Origin: Bathynomus jamesi
Lineage: Eukaryota > Arthropoda > Malacostraca > Isopoda > Cirolanidae
DNA length: 64,000 nucleotides
Direction: 5' to 3'
NCBI GenBank assembly: GCA_023014485.1
Contig: JAJOZX010001866.1
Coordinates: 124,001-188,000, forward strand
Position numbers and translations under genes: made by a program
Notes under the pieces: model-generated
Database searches by the model: none
Told to the model about the DNA's origin: nothing
Seen by the model: only the letters and a program-made list of their open reading frames with translations
Shown: positions 19,903-27,913 of the stretch, piece after piece
How the letters are laid out: each line of letters opens with the position of its first letter
Position numbering within the stretch: position 1 is the first letter of the stretch

Positions 19903-20756
19903 CAGGGGTGGGGAAACTTTTCAGTACCAAGGGCGAAAATCGATAACATAAACACCTCCGCGGGCGTCTGGCAAATTTTAAGCTTATATACAGCGTGTCC
20001 CAAAGAAATGTATACCCACTTTGTTCGATAATACCAGCTATGAGGATAATAAATATATTACTTTTTATATGTTTTTTAATAAAAAATTCTCTCCTGAATC
20101 TAAATATGTAATTATTTTTATTAAAAATTGAAGAACAAAAAAGTTACAGATGTTTAAATTATAATTATTATTTTCGAGACTTCATGTGCGATATTTTCTA
20201 ATATTTTAACCGACTGTTTTGAGATACTTATGTTTAGTGTTGATATTGAAGCATAAATGTTGTAATTATTAGTTAATTCAAAAAATTTACAAATTCCATG
20301 GTTAAATGACACTTTATCCAAGATGTTCGACGTCTTCCAGAACGTTGTTTTTGTAAGTTTTGCACAGTGCCGTCGGTTTCAAACTTATCTCGTATACGTG
20401 CAAAAATATTAGAAAATATCGCACATGAAGTCTCGAAAATAATAATTATAATTTAAACATCTGTAACTTTTTTGTTTTTCAATTTTTAATAAACATAATT
20501 ACATATTTAGATTCAGGAGAAAATTCTTTATTAAAAAACATATAAAAAGTAATATATTTATTATCCTCAAGCTGGTATTATCGAACAAAGTGGGTATACA
20601 TTTCTTTGGGACACGCTGTATATAAGATGTATTTTAAAAAGCTATTTGCTGGGCTGTAAATAAATAATTTTTAGTAAATAATAAATACCTAAGCGGGCGA
20701 ATTGAAATTAGCTCGTGGGCGAAATTTCGCCCGGGGCGAGGGTTTCCCCACCCCTG
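19903..20756. mobile_element. Non-autonomous hAT with nested mariner (composite copy 2)
   Basis: The same structure as 8153-9008, nearly identical in sequence, but with different exact 8-bp target duplications: CATTACAG at 19895-19902 and 20757-20764. It is inserted inside the minus-strand LINE. The nested mariner occupies 19991-20618 at the same internal position. The two copies differ by a handful of substitutions and small indels (for example CGCCCGGGGCGAGG here against CGCCCGCGGGCGAGG). Confidence 0.93.
19991..20618 (-). mobile_element. Palindromic mariner nested in hAT copy 2
   Basis: Ends CAGCGTGTCCCAAAGAAATG and complement, TA duplication, arms of about 220 bp, and the same transposase linker remnant on the minus strand in the central loop. 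Confidence 0.88.
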
Positions 20757-20764
20757 CATTACAG

Positions 20765-21640
20765 TATATTCTCATCTCTTTTGAAGGTTCACAGCAGCTG
20801 TTCCGTAAATCTTTTTGCTTTGTTTATCGCTATCTGATTCTGTGTTTCAAATTTTGAATCATCGGTCATTATTACCCTTAAATCATTTTCTTTCGTGCTT
20901 ATCTGAATTTCCTGTCTACCTGCGGCATAGTATGCTGTCTAAGTTTCTCACTTCTTTCATATCTCAAGAGCTGAAATTTTTCGGTATTAAAATTCGTTAT
21001 TCTCTTCTGACCAATTGTACATTCCATTTGTGTCCCTCTGTAGGGCTTCCACCTTTTCTGCATTGTCTATTTTTCTGCTAATCTTTGTATCGTCAGCAAA
21101 GAATGTTACTATACTGTTGTCTGCTACTTCAGTGGCTATGTCTGTCAGCATGATAATGAATAGGAGTGAGGCTAATACTGTTCTTTGTGGAACTGAGCTG
21201 CATACTTCCGATTATGATGATGATATACCTTGGATTTTTATGACTTGTTGACCTTCTCTAAGGAAGTTGTAGATCCATTTATCCACTTTGCCTTCTATGA
21301 CCATATGTTTCATTTTATGTGCTATCATTGCTCTCAAGTGCGTCTATGATATGGTTATAGTGCTCTATTAGTTGTACCGGTTCTCACCGAATCTTTCCTG
21401 TGTCTCTAAACAGTCATATATTTTCTCCCTGACTATTCTTTCAAATATTTTGGTGAGATGTGATGTCAGTGACACCGGTCTATAGTTCTTTGCTTGAGAC
21501 CTATCCCATCCCCCTTTTATACGAGATATAGGAACAATGTTCACTCTTTTTAGTATGCTCGGTATTTCTCCTGTGTTCAGGGGTCGTCTCCATATCCAAT
21601 AAAGGGCTGTAGCTACTTTATTTTTGCCGTTTTTTTAATC
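20765..21640 (-). pseudogene. LINE (CCCH family) reverse transcriptase domain, degraded
   Basis: On the minus strand the palm motif reads FFADDTKISRK near 21085-21110, containing the polymerase DD pair. It is preceded by IIMLTDIATEV and a SVPQRTVLASLLF block (family consensus VPQGTVLAPLLF; here the Gly is Arg). Further upstream is LTKIFERIVREKIYD near 21430-21460, typical of the fingers region. Several stops and frameshifts interrupt it. Function of the family: target-primed reverse transcription of the element RNA. Confidence 0.75.
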
Positions 21641-21679
21641 AACAAAGCATTCCTTTTGACCGGACTTGCAGCTGAATAT

Positions 21680-21795
21680 GATATCATTTGTCCTATAGTT
21701 TTCGAATCTGTATCCACCCGAGGAGGATGCCAGTGGGCGTCGAAACTGTTGTGGAAATAAACTCTGTCTATTAGAGTGGGTTTTTATTTTCATAT
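21680..21795 (+). mobile_element. Isolated retroelement 3' tail (same as the 47015-48066 ends)
   Basis: TGTATCCACCCGAGGAGGAT then GCCAGTGGGCGTCGAAACTG and a terminal ATTAGAGTGGGTTTTTATT. The same roughly 90-bp sequence forms both ends of the inverted structure at 47015-48066. It interrupts the minus-strand LINE between its RT and endonuclease regions. Confidence 0.7.
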
Positions 21796-22518
21796 AGGGT
21801 ACTGAAAGCTGATTCTTGTTGCGCTCTCAGTATTTCAGATATTTTCTTTGTATCATCGGTTAGTTCATTATTTTCTTTCCTTAAGGGTGCGATAGTGGCG
21901 CACGTTTTTTTTTCTTTTCGCGAAACTATAGAAATATTTTGGGTTATCTTTTATTTTTTCACCGCATCTTCTTCCCTCTCTAAATGACCCTTAATTAGGG
22001 CTTGTATTTTTCCGTCATTACTCTCCAATTTTACTTGTATCACTTTTCTGGTGTTGTTATCTGTGAAATTAACCCTATATGGACATGTTACAAATTTCTA
22101 ACCTTTCATATAGACGCATTTATAACTTAACCCTACAGAAAATTCTGTCCATATAGGGTTAATTAACTAACGATTTAGCGGAAAAGTGTTCGCTTTTGCC
22201 TATCAAAATAATTCCTCTCTCCCTTTGGTTGTACTTTCGGAACATATTTTTCTAAGAATTCCAGCGTTTTTTCGTCCAAGGTTATTAGCATTTCTTCGGT
22301 TGTTTTATCCTCTAAGACTGTTTTTCATTCTATTTGTGTAATATGGGACCTGATTTCTTCCCAATTTATAGTCTGAGTTTAGGTCTTCCCTTGTGCCTCC
22401 TTGTCCTGGTGTACAGTATACACACACACATTTCTTCCCATCCTTTTATATTTTATAAGTGGGAAATTAAAATCGCTGCAAAGTATTATATTCGGAGATG
22501 GGATGTTTAAGGACCTTA

Positions 22519-23276
22519 TTAGGTACTGATGTCGGCAATGAATTCAGATAATTTTGCAGTTGGAGTGTTCGGAGGTCTGTAGATGACTATTAGTATCACA
22601 TTAAATTTTTCAATTTTTACTGCTAGGAGTTCCACGTAACTCTTTGATTTACTTAGTATTGTCTCAGTCATATGGCTTTCTCGTACGTACATAGTACAGC
22701 CACCTTTTCCGTCTTTCTGTCCTGTCAGCTCGTAGTATGTTGTAGCCATCGATTTTTATTTCTTTATTTATCTGTACAGTATTCGCAGTTTTCACAGTCT
22801 CCTTGGCAGTCTTCAAGATTTGTTTCTGTGAGGCATGCAATGTCAGTCTTTGTTTCTTCCATAAATCCATTTAAGTATAAAACATTGTTTATCGTGTGGT
22901 TCGGTCTTAGCCCTTGAATATTTCCCTGGACTATATTTATGTTTCCTGTTTTGCGTTGTCCTTTGAGTATTCCAAATTCAATTTCCTTCAGTGTCGCGTG
23001 TTTTGTATTCCCATGGTCCTCCAAGAAAGCTCCGTTTCCGGTTACCAGTTCTGGTAGTTTCTTGCTTGGTAACAGTTCGGCCCGGAGGTTCTCAGCTGTT
23101 TTGACTGTATGTGCTGTAGCCTGTATAAGGCTTAGTAGCCGTATTGTGTCTGCGATGTCGAGAAAATTTGTTTCGTGGTTTGTATTCGTAGGTTTCTTGC
23201 CGTTTTTCCAATTGTTCTTTGAGTCTGTTCGGAGGTGATGATAGTAGCACTTCTTGCCATAATTGCAGCCCCCCAC
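22519..23276 (-). pseudogene. LINE (CCCH family) APE-like endonuclease region, frameshifted
   Basis: The frame from 23276 contains NIVQGNIQGLRPN followed by MEETKTDIACLTETNLED, the opening motifs of an apurinic/apyrimidinic-type endonuclease (the N of QGNIQG and the E of TETNL are catalytic-type residues). After a frameshift near 22760 the frame 22749-22519 continues with KGGCTMYVRESHM and VILIVIYRPPNTPT, the YRPP block typical of this nuclease family. The enzyme nicks target DNA to prime reverse transcription. Downstream motifs (GD-N, SDH) fall in a degraded part at 21800-22500. Confidence 0.8.
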
Positions 23277-23500
23277 CTACCCTGCATAGTACTTGCAAAT
23301 GGTGAGGTGATAAAATTTGAAGCTGTCGCCAAATTTGCAGTGACTGTTACTATAATAAAAATTACACATGGTGGGGTGCTCATATATACATTGTTCTTCC
23401 TTATATCCGCAAATGCCCTTGCCATAGTATTTGCATACAATTCTTTCCACATTATTACTCGTGGCCCTTGCGTTCGTTGTTTGCTTCATTTCGTTGTTTT
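23132..23500 (-). pseudogene. LINE ORF with CCCH-type zinc fingers
   Basis: The minus frame 23489-23277 reads CKYYGKGICGYKEEQCIYEH followed by PTMCNFYYSNSHCKFGDSFKFYH, two CCCH-type fingers of the C-x8-C-x5-C-x3-H kind. Spacing in the second is shortened or mutated, and a third begins at CKYYAG. An overlapping frame resumes with MGGCNYGKKCYYHH, a further finger. CCCH fingers usually bind RNA, so a nucleic-acid chaperone role like that of other LINE first ORFs is plausible. The fingers run straight into the endonuclease region, suggesting a single long ORF in the ancestor. At least one frameshift is present. Confidence 0.7.
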
Positions 23501-23690
23501 GGAGATAACTTCAGTCTATTACTGTGATTTCGTTCTTGTTTTTCGCTGTTTACTCTATTCACGCTGGTGGTCTCTAACTGATCTACGTGTATTTCTTATA
23601 GTGTTTTTGTTACAATCATTTTCTCGACCTCTTTGTGTGTCGGTAAACCGACACATGATATGCTTGTAACTGCTTCACTTTTCTTCGTTT

Positions 23691-23902
23691 CCTTTCCTGT
23701 TTCTTTCTGCTCAACCTTTATAATTTCTTCTTTCGATGATTCTTCAGTATCTCCTTCTGTTTTATAAACCGTAAACGAATTTATTTCCGTTATACATTTT
23801 TCACAGAAATATTTTACTCCATTTAGTTGTTTGGCACTTGCTATAATTGCCTTTCATTCATATATATAATATATGCATGATTTCACACACACACACACAC
23901 AC

Positions 23903-23955
<53 letters not shown>

Positions 23956-24361
23956 TATATATTCAACTGTATTGAAAAAAACAAATACAAGTCAATGGCT
24001 ATAACATATTACGAACCGATAGAACAGAAAAACGAAGAGAAGGTTGTGCTACATGAAAACCATACTGAATGCAGAAATGATAGTAAGCAAATGAAACAAC
24101 TACATAGAAATTAAAAAATTAACCGTGATACTAAGTCATAATATAAACCTCCTAACACGGCAATTGCAAAATTCTCGGATCAGAAACTTCTTAAAAGCTT
24201 TAAATTTCCTAAACCCGTGTATAATACTCTGCGGACATTTTAAATTCTCTTTTATTAAATACAAATATATATCAGCCAAGACAAGGGAGGTATAAGAGAA
24301 GTCCAGTCAAAAATTCTGCTGTCTCCTGAAAGATGAATTCATGTTAATACAAAAATTAATA
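23691..24361. other. No gene; CA/TA microsatellites
   Basis: Includes (CA)n(TA)n at 23884-23947 and AT-rich DNA up to the TA target of the next element. Confidence 0.6.
23884..23947. repeat. (CA)n(TA)n microsatellite
   Basis: Two CA arrays separated by one interruption, then TA. Confidence 0.95.
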
Positions 24362-24791
24362 CAGGGTGTACATAAAGTCAGGATCTATTTTTGTGAAGCA
24401 CTTGGAAATTATATGGAATTCAATCATAAAATGATAAAGTGGTAACATTTATTAAATAATTAAGAGTAGGATTCGACGTGACGCCCATCAGTATCCCTGC
24501 ACAGCTCAAATCGTTCCGCAGCATTTCTAAACACATTCTGGAGCATTTGCGGGGTTATGTTATCTGCAGCAGTTCGTATACGTGTACGTAAATTTTCAAG
24601 ACTCGTAATCTTCGTCTGATAGACGTGCGATTTGATAAAGCCCCATGCAAAGAAATCTAAAGGGGTTAAATCTGGTGATCTCGCTGGCCAAGGTCTGTTG
24701 CTTCCGCGTCCGATCCAGCGATTTGGAAAACGTCCATTTAGATAATCCTGAACAATTTTGGCATAGTGACAAGGAGCACCATCATGTTGAT
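24362..24791 (-). repeat. Left 430-bp inverted end (contains transposase 3' half, minus)
   Basis: The complement is about 99% identical to 26250-26679. Differences I noted lie near 24471, 24529, 24578 and 24592. The GACAAGGAGCACCATCATGT end marks the inner edge of the identity; weaker similarity to the middle copy continues to about 24815. Confidence 0.92.
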
Positions 24792-24836
24792 TCTAAGGGG
24801 ATAGGATTCGTGTCATAACATGACGTTAACAGAATC

Positions 24837-24871
24837 TATAAATAGACCCAGAAATTGTTTAAACTTCATTC
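24837..24871 (+). promoter_or_regulatory. TATA box and arthropod initiator upstream of the capsid-like gene
   Basis: TATAAATA at 24837-24844 and TCATTC at 24866-24871, which matches the arthropod initiator consensus TCAKTY. Taking the initiator A at 24868 as +1, the TATA box starts at -31, the canonical distance. The start codon follows about 50 bases downstream. Confidence 0.65.
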
Positions 24872-24919
24872 TCTTCATTGGAATTGCATCGGAGTGACGT
24901 GTATTATTTACTGGTCAAG

Positions 24920-25468
24920 ATGTATCGAAGAAGGAAGTTTGTTCCTCGAAAAAGGAAGTATGTTCCTCGAAGGAAAGTCAAATGGCGTTCAAAGGAGAAG
25001 ATATTTACAGCTTCAATGAAATTTGTTTATTTGTCTAAAAATACTTTTGATGTTAATGCAGATGGGTTTTATACCTTGTGTTTGGATCTTTTAACTAATG
25101 AGTCTAAATCTACCATTTTAAAATTTAATTATTATCAAGTAACAGGTGTATCATTTCATAGTATTCCAGAACTGAATATGTCTGGATATGTGATTAATTT
25201 TGAAGATTCATTAGGTCGTAAGAAGGGTAGTAGGGAAAGGATAGAGGGACCTAATGTAGGGATATCACCATCTCCATATTTAATTGTTCCACATTGTGTT
25301 TTGTTTGAACCTAATCTTGACTCCTCTCATAGTGCAGAGCAAGTAATGCATCATCCAAGAACAAAGTGGTTCTCACCTTTTAAAGAGTTTAGAATGTATC
25401 GTAGATTGAAACAAGTATGTGAATTAGGTGACCAAGTCACTGCTCAATTCCCTCATATAATTAAATGA
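24920..25468 (+). CDS. CRESS-DNA virus capsid-like protein, C-terminal end displaced by a frame break
   Basis: I start at the ATG at 24920, the first ATG after the promoter; the longer frame upstream opens only with a TTG. The 182 residues begin with an Arg/Lys-rich arm (about residues 2-25, containing MYRRRKFVPRKRK), a nuclear-localising and DNA-binding N-terminus typical of circovirus and related capsid proteins. The rest lacks enzyme motifs and is rich in alternating polar/aromatic stretches compatible with a jelly-roll shell domain, for example NYYQVTGVSF and KWFSPFKEFRMYRRL. The frame closes with TGA at 25466-25468, but an adjacent frame stays open to 25598, giving a combined span near 225 codons, close to the usual capsid size. 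Few defects suggest a recent capture or some constraint. The alternative, an unrelated basic protein, is made less likely by the origin hairpin just downstream. Confidence 0.68.
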   Translation: MYRRRKFVPRKRKYVPRRKVKWRSKEKIFTASMKFVYLSKNTFDVNADGFYTLCLDLLTNESKSTILKFNYYQVTGVSFHSIPELNMSGYVINFEDSLGRKKGSRERIEGPNVGISPSPYLIVPHCVLFEPNLDSSHSAEQVMHHPRTKWFSPFKEFRMYRRLKQVCELGDQVTAQFPHIIK

Positions 25469-25598
25469 TTTAGCTAAACCATTAGGTCGTATTTATGTTG
25501 GTAAATATACACCTGACGGATCTCAAAAAAATGAGTATGCATTTACATATGTTAATCGAATTGTATTTTATGTTAAGCTGTATGGTATAAAACAATAA
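25464..25598 (+). pseudogene. Displaced 3' part of the capsid-like gene
   Basis: The frame offset by one base from the upstream capsid-like frame is open from the break to a TAA at 25596-25598. It contains YAFTYVNRIVFYVKLYG, a terminal beta-strand-like segment that fits the end of small icosahedral ssDNA virus capsid proteins. The stop codon overlaps the AATAAA signal. The break lies near 25455-25468. Confidence 0.6.
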
Positions 25599-25599
25599 A
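25594..25599 (+). terminator. Poly(A) signal overlapping the capsid stop codon
   Basis: AATAAA shares bases with the TAA that ends the displaced capsid frame. A second variant (AAATAAAA) follows at about 25601-25608. Such economy is typical of very small viral genomes. Confidence 0.65.
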
Positions 25600-25637
25600 G
25601 AAATAAAACAAAAATTTCAAATTTTTCATTTCTCCAT

Positions 25638-25767
25638 GATGAGTCATATTCTGTTCACATCAAAAAGACACAAATCGGCATCTAGTATTACCTATGCCGA
25701 TTTTGTGTGTGTGTCTGGTAGTGGGATAGAAAAAATTGATGACGTCATAATGGGTGGTTGACTCATC
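25638..25767. promoter_or_regulatory. Paired AP-1-like sites and a CRE palindrome around the origin
   Basis: GATGAGTCA (25638-25646) and TGACTCATC (25759-25767) form an outer inverted repeat about the hairpin, each containing the 7-bp AP-1/CNC site. ATGACGTCAT (25739-25748) is a perfect CRE. Their use is unknown; they may be transcription factor sites of the original intergenic region. Confidence 0.4.
25672..25703 (+). other. CRESS-type origin of replication: stem-loop with TAGTATTAC
   Basis: A perfect 10-bp stem (AAATCGGCAT at 25672-25681 with ATGCCGATTT at 25694-25703) closes a 12-base loop holding TAGTATTAC at 25683-25691. This is the circovirus-type nonanucleotide, where Rep nicks between the seventh and eighth bases to start rolling-circle replication. 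The stem can be lengthened with the neighbouring GACAC and GTGTC-type bases. It sits 73 bases after the capsid poly(A) signal. Confidence 0.82.
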
Positions 25768-25990
25768 AGAGAAATTTAGAGTTTAGGACGCAGAAACAAA
25801 GTAATGTGATATGTCTCATTCTAAGAATTTAATTTCAATAAGCAACAGACCATGTAGCCATTAATTAGACCATGTAGCCATTAATCTTTTGGCAGCCTCG
25901 CAGAGTTAGCATGCCGGCAAAACTGTATCGAGTTATGGGTGCGAAGCAAAGTTGGACATTAAAAGTTTGAAAGCAGAGTCAAGTATCCAT

Positions 25991-26240
25991 GCAGAGTTCG
26001 TATACGTGTACGTAAGTTTTCAAGACTCGTAATCTTCGTCTGATAGACGTGCGACTCGATAAAGCCCCATGCAAAGAAATCTAAAGGGGTTAAATCTGGT
26101 CATCTCGCTTCACAAGGTCTGTTGCTTCCGCGTCCGATCCAACGATTTGGAAAACGTCCATTTAGATAATCCTGAACAATTTTGGCATATGACAAGGAGC
26201 ACCATCATGTTGATAGACGACGGGGATAGGATTGTTAGTA
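25991..26240 (-). pseudogene. Third, partial copy of the transposase 3' half (minus)
   Basis: Same orientation as the left arm but more diverged, for example at GTCATCTCGCTTCACAAGGT where the left arm has a GATCTCGCTGGCCAAGG version. It ends in GTTGATAGACGACGGGGATA, whose complement begins the right arm side, making a hairpin. Confidence 0.8.
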
Positions 26241-26570
26241 CCGTCGTCTATCAACATGATGGTGCTCCTTGTCACTATGCCAAAATTGTTCAGGATTATC
26301 TAAATGGACGTTTTCCAAATCGCTGGATCGGACGCGGAAGCAACAGACCTTGGCCAGCGAGATCACCAGATTTAACCCCTTTAGATTTCTTTGCATGGGG
26401 CTTTATCAAATCGCACGTCTATCAGACGAAGATTACGAGTCTTGAAAACTTACGTACACGTATATGAACTGCTGCAGATAACATAACCCCGCAAATGCTC
26501 CAGAATGTGTTTAGACATGCTGCGGAACGATTTGAGCTGTGCAGGGATACTGATGGGCGTCACGTCGAAT
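26235..26570 (+). pseudogene. DD41D mariner transposase, C-terminal half (right arm)
   Basis: Reads VVYQHDGAPCHYAKIVQDYL with the second catalytic aspartate, then NRWIGRGSNRPWPARSPDLT and PLDFFAWGFIKSHVYQTKIT with the third; the spacing is again 41 by my count. A TGA at about 26465 (CGA in the left arm copy) precedes the tail that ends CRDTDGRHVESYS. The first half of the protein, with the DNA-binding domain and first aspartate, is nowhere in this element, so it is non-autonomous. Confidence 0.85.
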
Positions 26571-26679
26571 CTTACTCTTAATTATTTAATAAATGTTACC
26601 ACTTTATCATTTTATGATTGAATTCCATATAATTTCCAAGTGCTTCACAAAAATAGATCCTGACTTTATGTACACCCTG
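26250..26679 (+). repeat. Right 430-bp inverted end
   Basis: Mirror of 24362-24791, including the entire terminal repeat and the transposase 3' half. Confidence 0.92.
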
Positions 26680-26734
26680 TATAACACAAGAAAAACTACC
26701 TGCCAAAATCTTGTATTAACAAACAACAACTTAA

Positions 26735-26805
26735 CTTACAGTTAGGTAGACCAGCCATGAGTAGATCCTAGGGTCTTTGTTGGTTTGAAACATTATAACA
26801 TTACA
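26735..26805 (+). mobile_element. CR1-like LINE 3' end fragment
   Basis: GGTAGACCAGCCATGAGTAG and AGGGTCTTTGTTGGTTTGAA match the tail at 31300-31360. Confidence 0.7.
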
Positions 26806-27550
26806 ACTGATGACAAAAATAATCGCAACTGTAATAGCAACCAGTATGACGATAACATTTAAAGAAAAACACTATAGAAAGAAGCAAATTTTAAATTTTA
26901 AATCTAAACTCCAAGGCTGCAAATTGGGAAGTTATGAAATTAAACATGGCAACAGTAGACTGGAAAAGTATCTTTAGGGGACAGACAGAACTGCAGAAAA
27001 GATGCTCACAACCTTAGAAGAGAAGACGCTGGAAATTTTGAAAAAATGTGCCCCGAAAAGCAACCAAAAGGAATGAGAATCAATTTCGAGACAAAAGCGG
27101 GCCATGTTCCACAAGGGAAAGAGAGTGATTGTAAAATTAAAGAATTGAAAAGGTAACAATACAGTAAAAATGTTGTCGAAGCAATCAAGGAAAACCCAAA
27201 ATGCTTTTATAATATTGCGAAAAAGAAAACAAAAAATTTACGTAACTATCGGACTTGCACTAAACGATGATCTAAAAAAATATCTGAAGCATCAAAGGGA
27301 TCAGTTTTCAGTACTTCAAAAAATGACAAACTAATATATGATAGATATACTTTCCTTGATGAACTACAAGAGAATATAACGGATTTTGATTTTACACCAG
27401 ATGATATAGAGCGAAGTATAGGACGAATGAAATCGCATGCATCAGCAGGGAACGCTACACTGATTAAACATTGTAAGAATATGGAAAAGATCTCTGGATA
27501 CAGGAGAAGTACCACACATCCTGAAGAGAGCGAACATTGTTCCTATATAT

Positions 27551-27743
27551 CAGTGGTTCTCAAACTGGGGTACGCGAAGGGGTCCTGAAAATATAACCCT
27601 TTTAATTTTATATACGATTAACAAACGGCCACGAGTCACACGGTCGTAAAGAAAGAAAAAATCGTCTCTCTCTCTCGAAAATCCAGAAAATCCCGTGAAA
27701 GAATTCAAGGGGTACAGAAGAAGAAAAAATTTGAGAACCGCTG
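27551..27743. mobile_element. Small hAT MITE with exact 8-bp target duplication
   Basis: Ends CAGTGGTTCTCAAACTGGGG and TTTGAGAACCGCTG, the Charlie-type hAT terminus. Target duplication CTATATAT at 27543-27550 and 27744-27751. 193 bp, noncoding. Confidence 0.9.
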
Positions 27744-27817
27744 CTATATATAAAGGAGCCACAGACCAACTAGTGTCATTGTCGTTTCATCTCACCAAAG
27801 TACTTAGCAGAATAGTC

Positions 27818-27913
27818 CCAGCAAGAAATGAGAAATTTAGTAAACGTCATAAAAGTTTTATTGACATTTTATAAACATTTATGACGTTTATTAAACTTTC
27901 CAGCTCTTGCTGG
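27818..27913. repeat. Short palindromic element (AGTAAACGTCATAAA type)
   Basis: CCCAGCAAGAAATGAG and CTCTTGCTGGGG outer arms; inner AGTAAACGTCATAAAAG mirrored by TTTATGACGTTTATTAAAC. A relative lies at 49829-49918. Confidence 0.75.

Larger units (their letters stand above)
19290..23690 (-). mobile_element. Long non-LTR retrotransposon (CCCH-APE-RT family), minus, interrupted
   Basis: Reading the minus strand from about 23690 down to 19290, I see in order a CCCH-type zinc-finger region, an APE-like endonuclease, a reverse transcriptase and a C-terminal domain ending in LDEPGVPGYVRWRSQESNSL. Domain order and content fit a CR1/L2-type LINE. It is split by a hAT/mariner composite (19903-20756) and by a retroelement tail near 21680-21795. 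Further copies of this family lie at 26820-28560, 39230-41150 and 41150-41860. Confidence 0.8.
24816..25985 (+). other. Endogenous CRESS-DNA-virus-like segment (cap plus origin, no rep)
   Basis: About 1.17 kb bounded by transposon arms. In order: core promoter (24837-24871), capsid-like frame (24920-25468, with remainder in another frame to 25598), poly(A) signal (25594-25599) and origin stem-loop (25672-25703). Then come bZIP-type palindromes and about 200 bases of unassigned DNA with a 20-bp tandem duplication (AGACCATGTAGCCATTAATT, about 25848-25887). CRESS genomes are small circles with rep and cap plus an origin hairpin; rep is not visible here on either strand. This is either a partial integration later enclosed by the mariner or a cap-only viral segment. 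Confidence 0.7.
24362..26679. mobile_element. Mariner-type element with 430-bp inverted ends carrying a CRESS-virus-like segment
   Basis: Ends CAGGGTGTACATAAAGTCAG and its complement, flanked by TA (24360-24361 and 26680-26681). The inverted ends 24362-24791 and 26250-26679 differ at only about four positions by my reading, so they are recent or gene-converted. Each end contains the 3' half of a DD41D transposase gene. A third, more diverged partial copy of the arm (25991-26240) forms a snap-back hairpin with the right arm around 26213-26250. Between the left arm and this third copy (about 24816-25985) lies DNA unlike any transposon part: a capsid-like gene with its own promoter and poly(A) signal and a CRESS-type origin hairpin. 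Because both outermost ends are intact, the whole unit could have moved if transposase was supplied in trans. Confidence 0.85.

Noticed and set aside
24878..24919. A 14-residue N-terminal extension of the capsid-like frame
   Set aside because: It opens with TTG, not ATG, and the first ATG after the promoter is at 24920, directly before the basic arm.
25704..25990. A possible rep gene next to the origin hairpin
   Set aside because: I looked on both strands for rolling-circle motifs and a Walker A box and saw none; only short frames are present.
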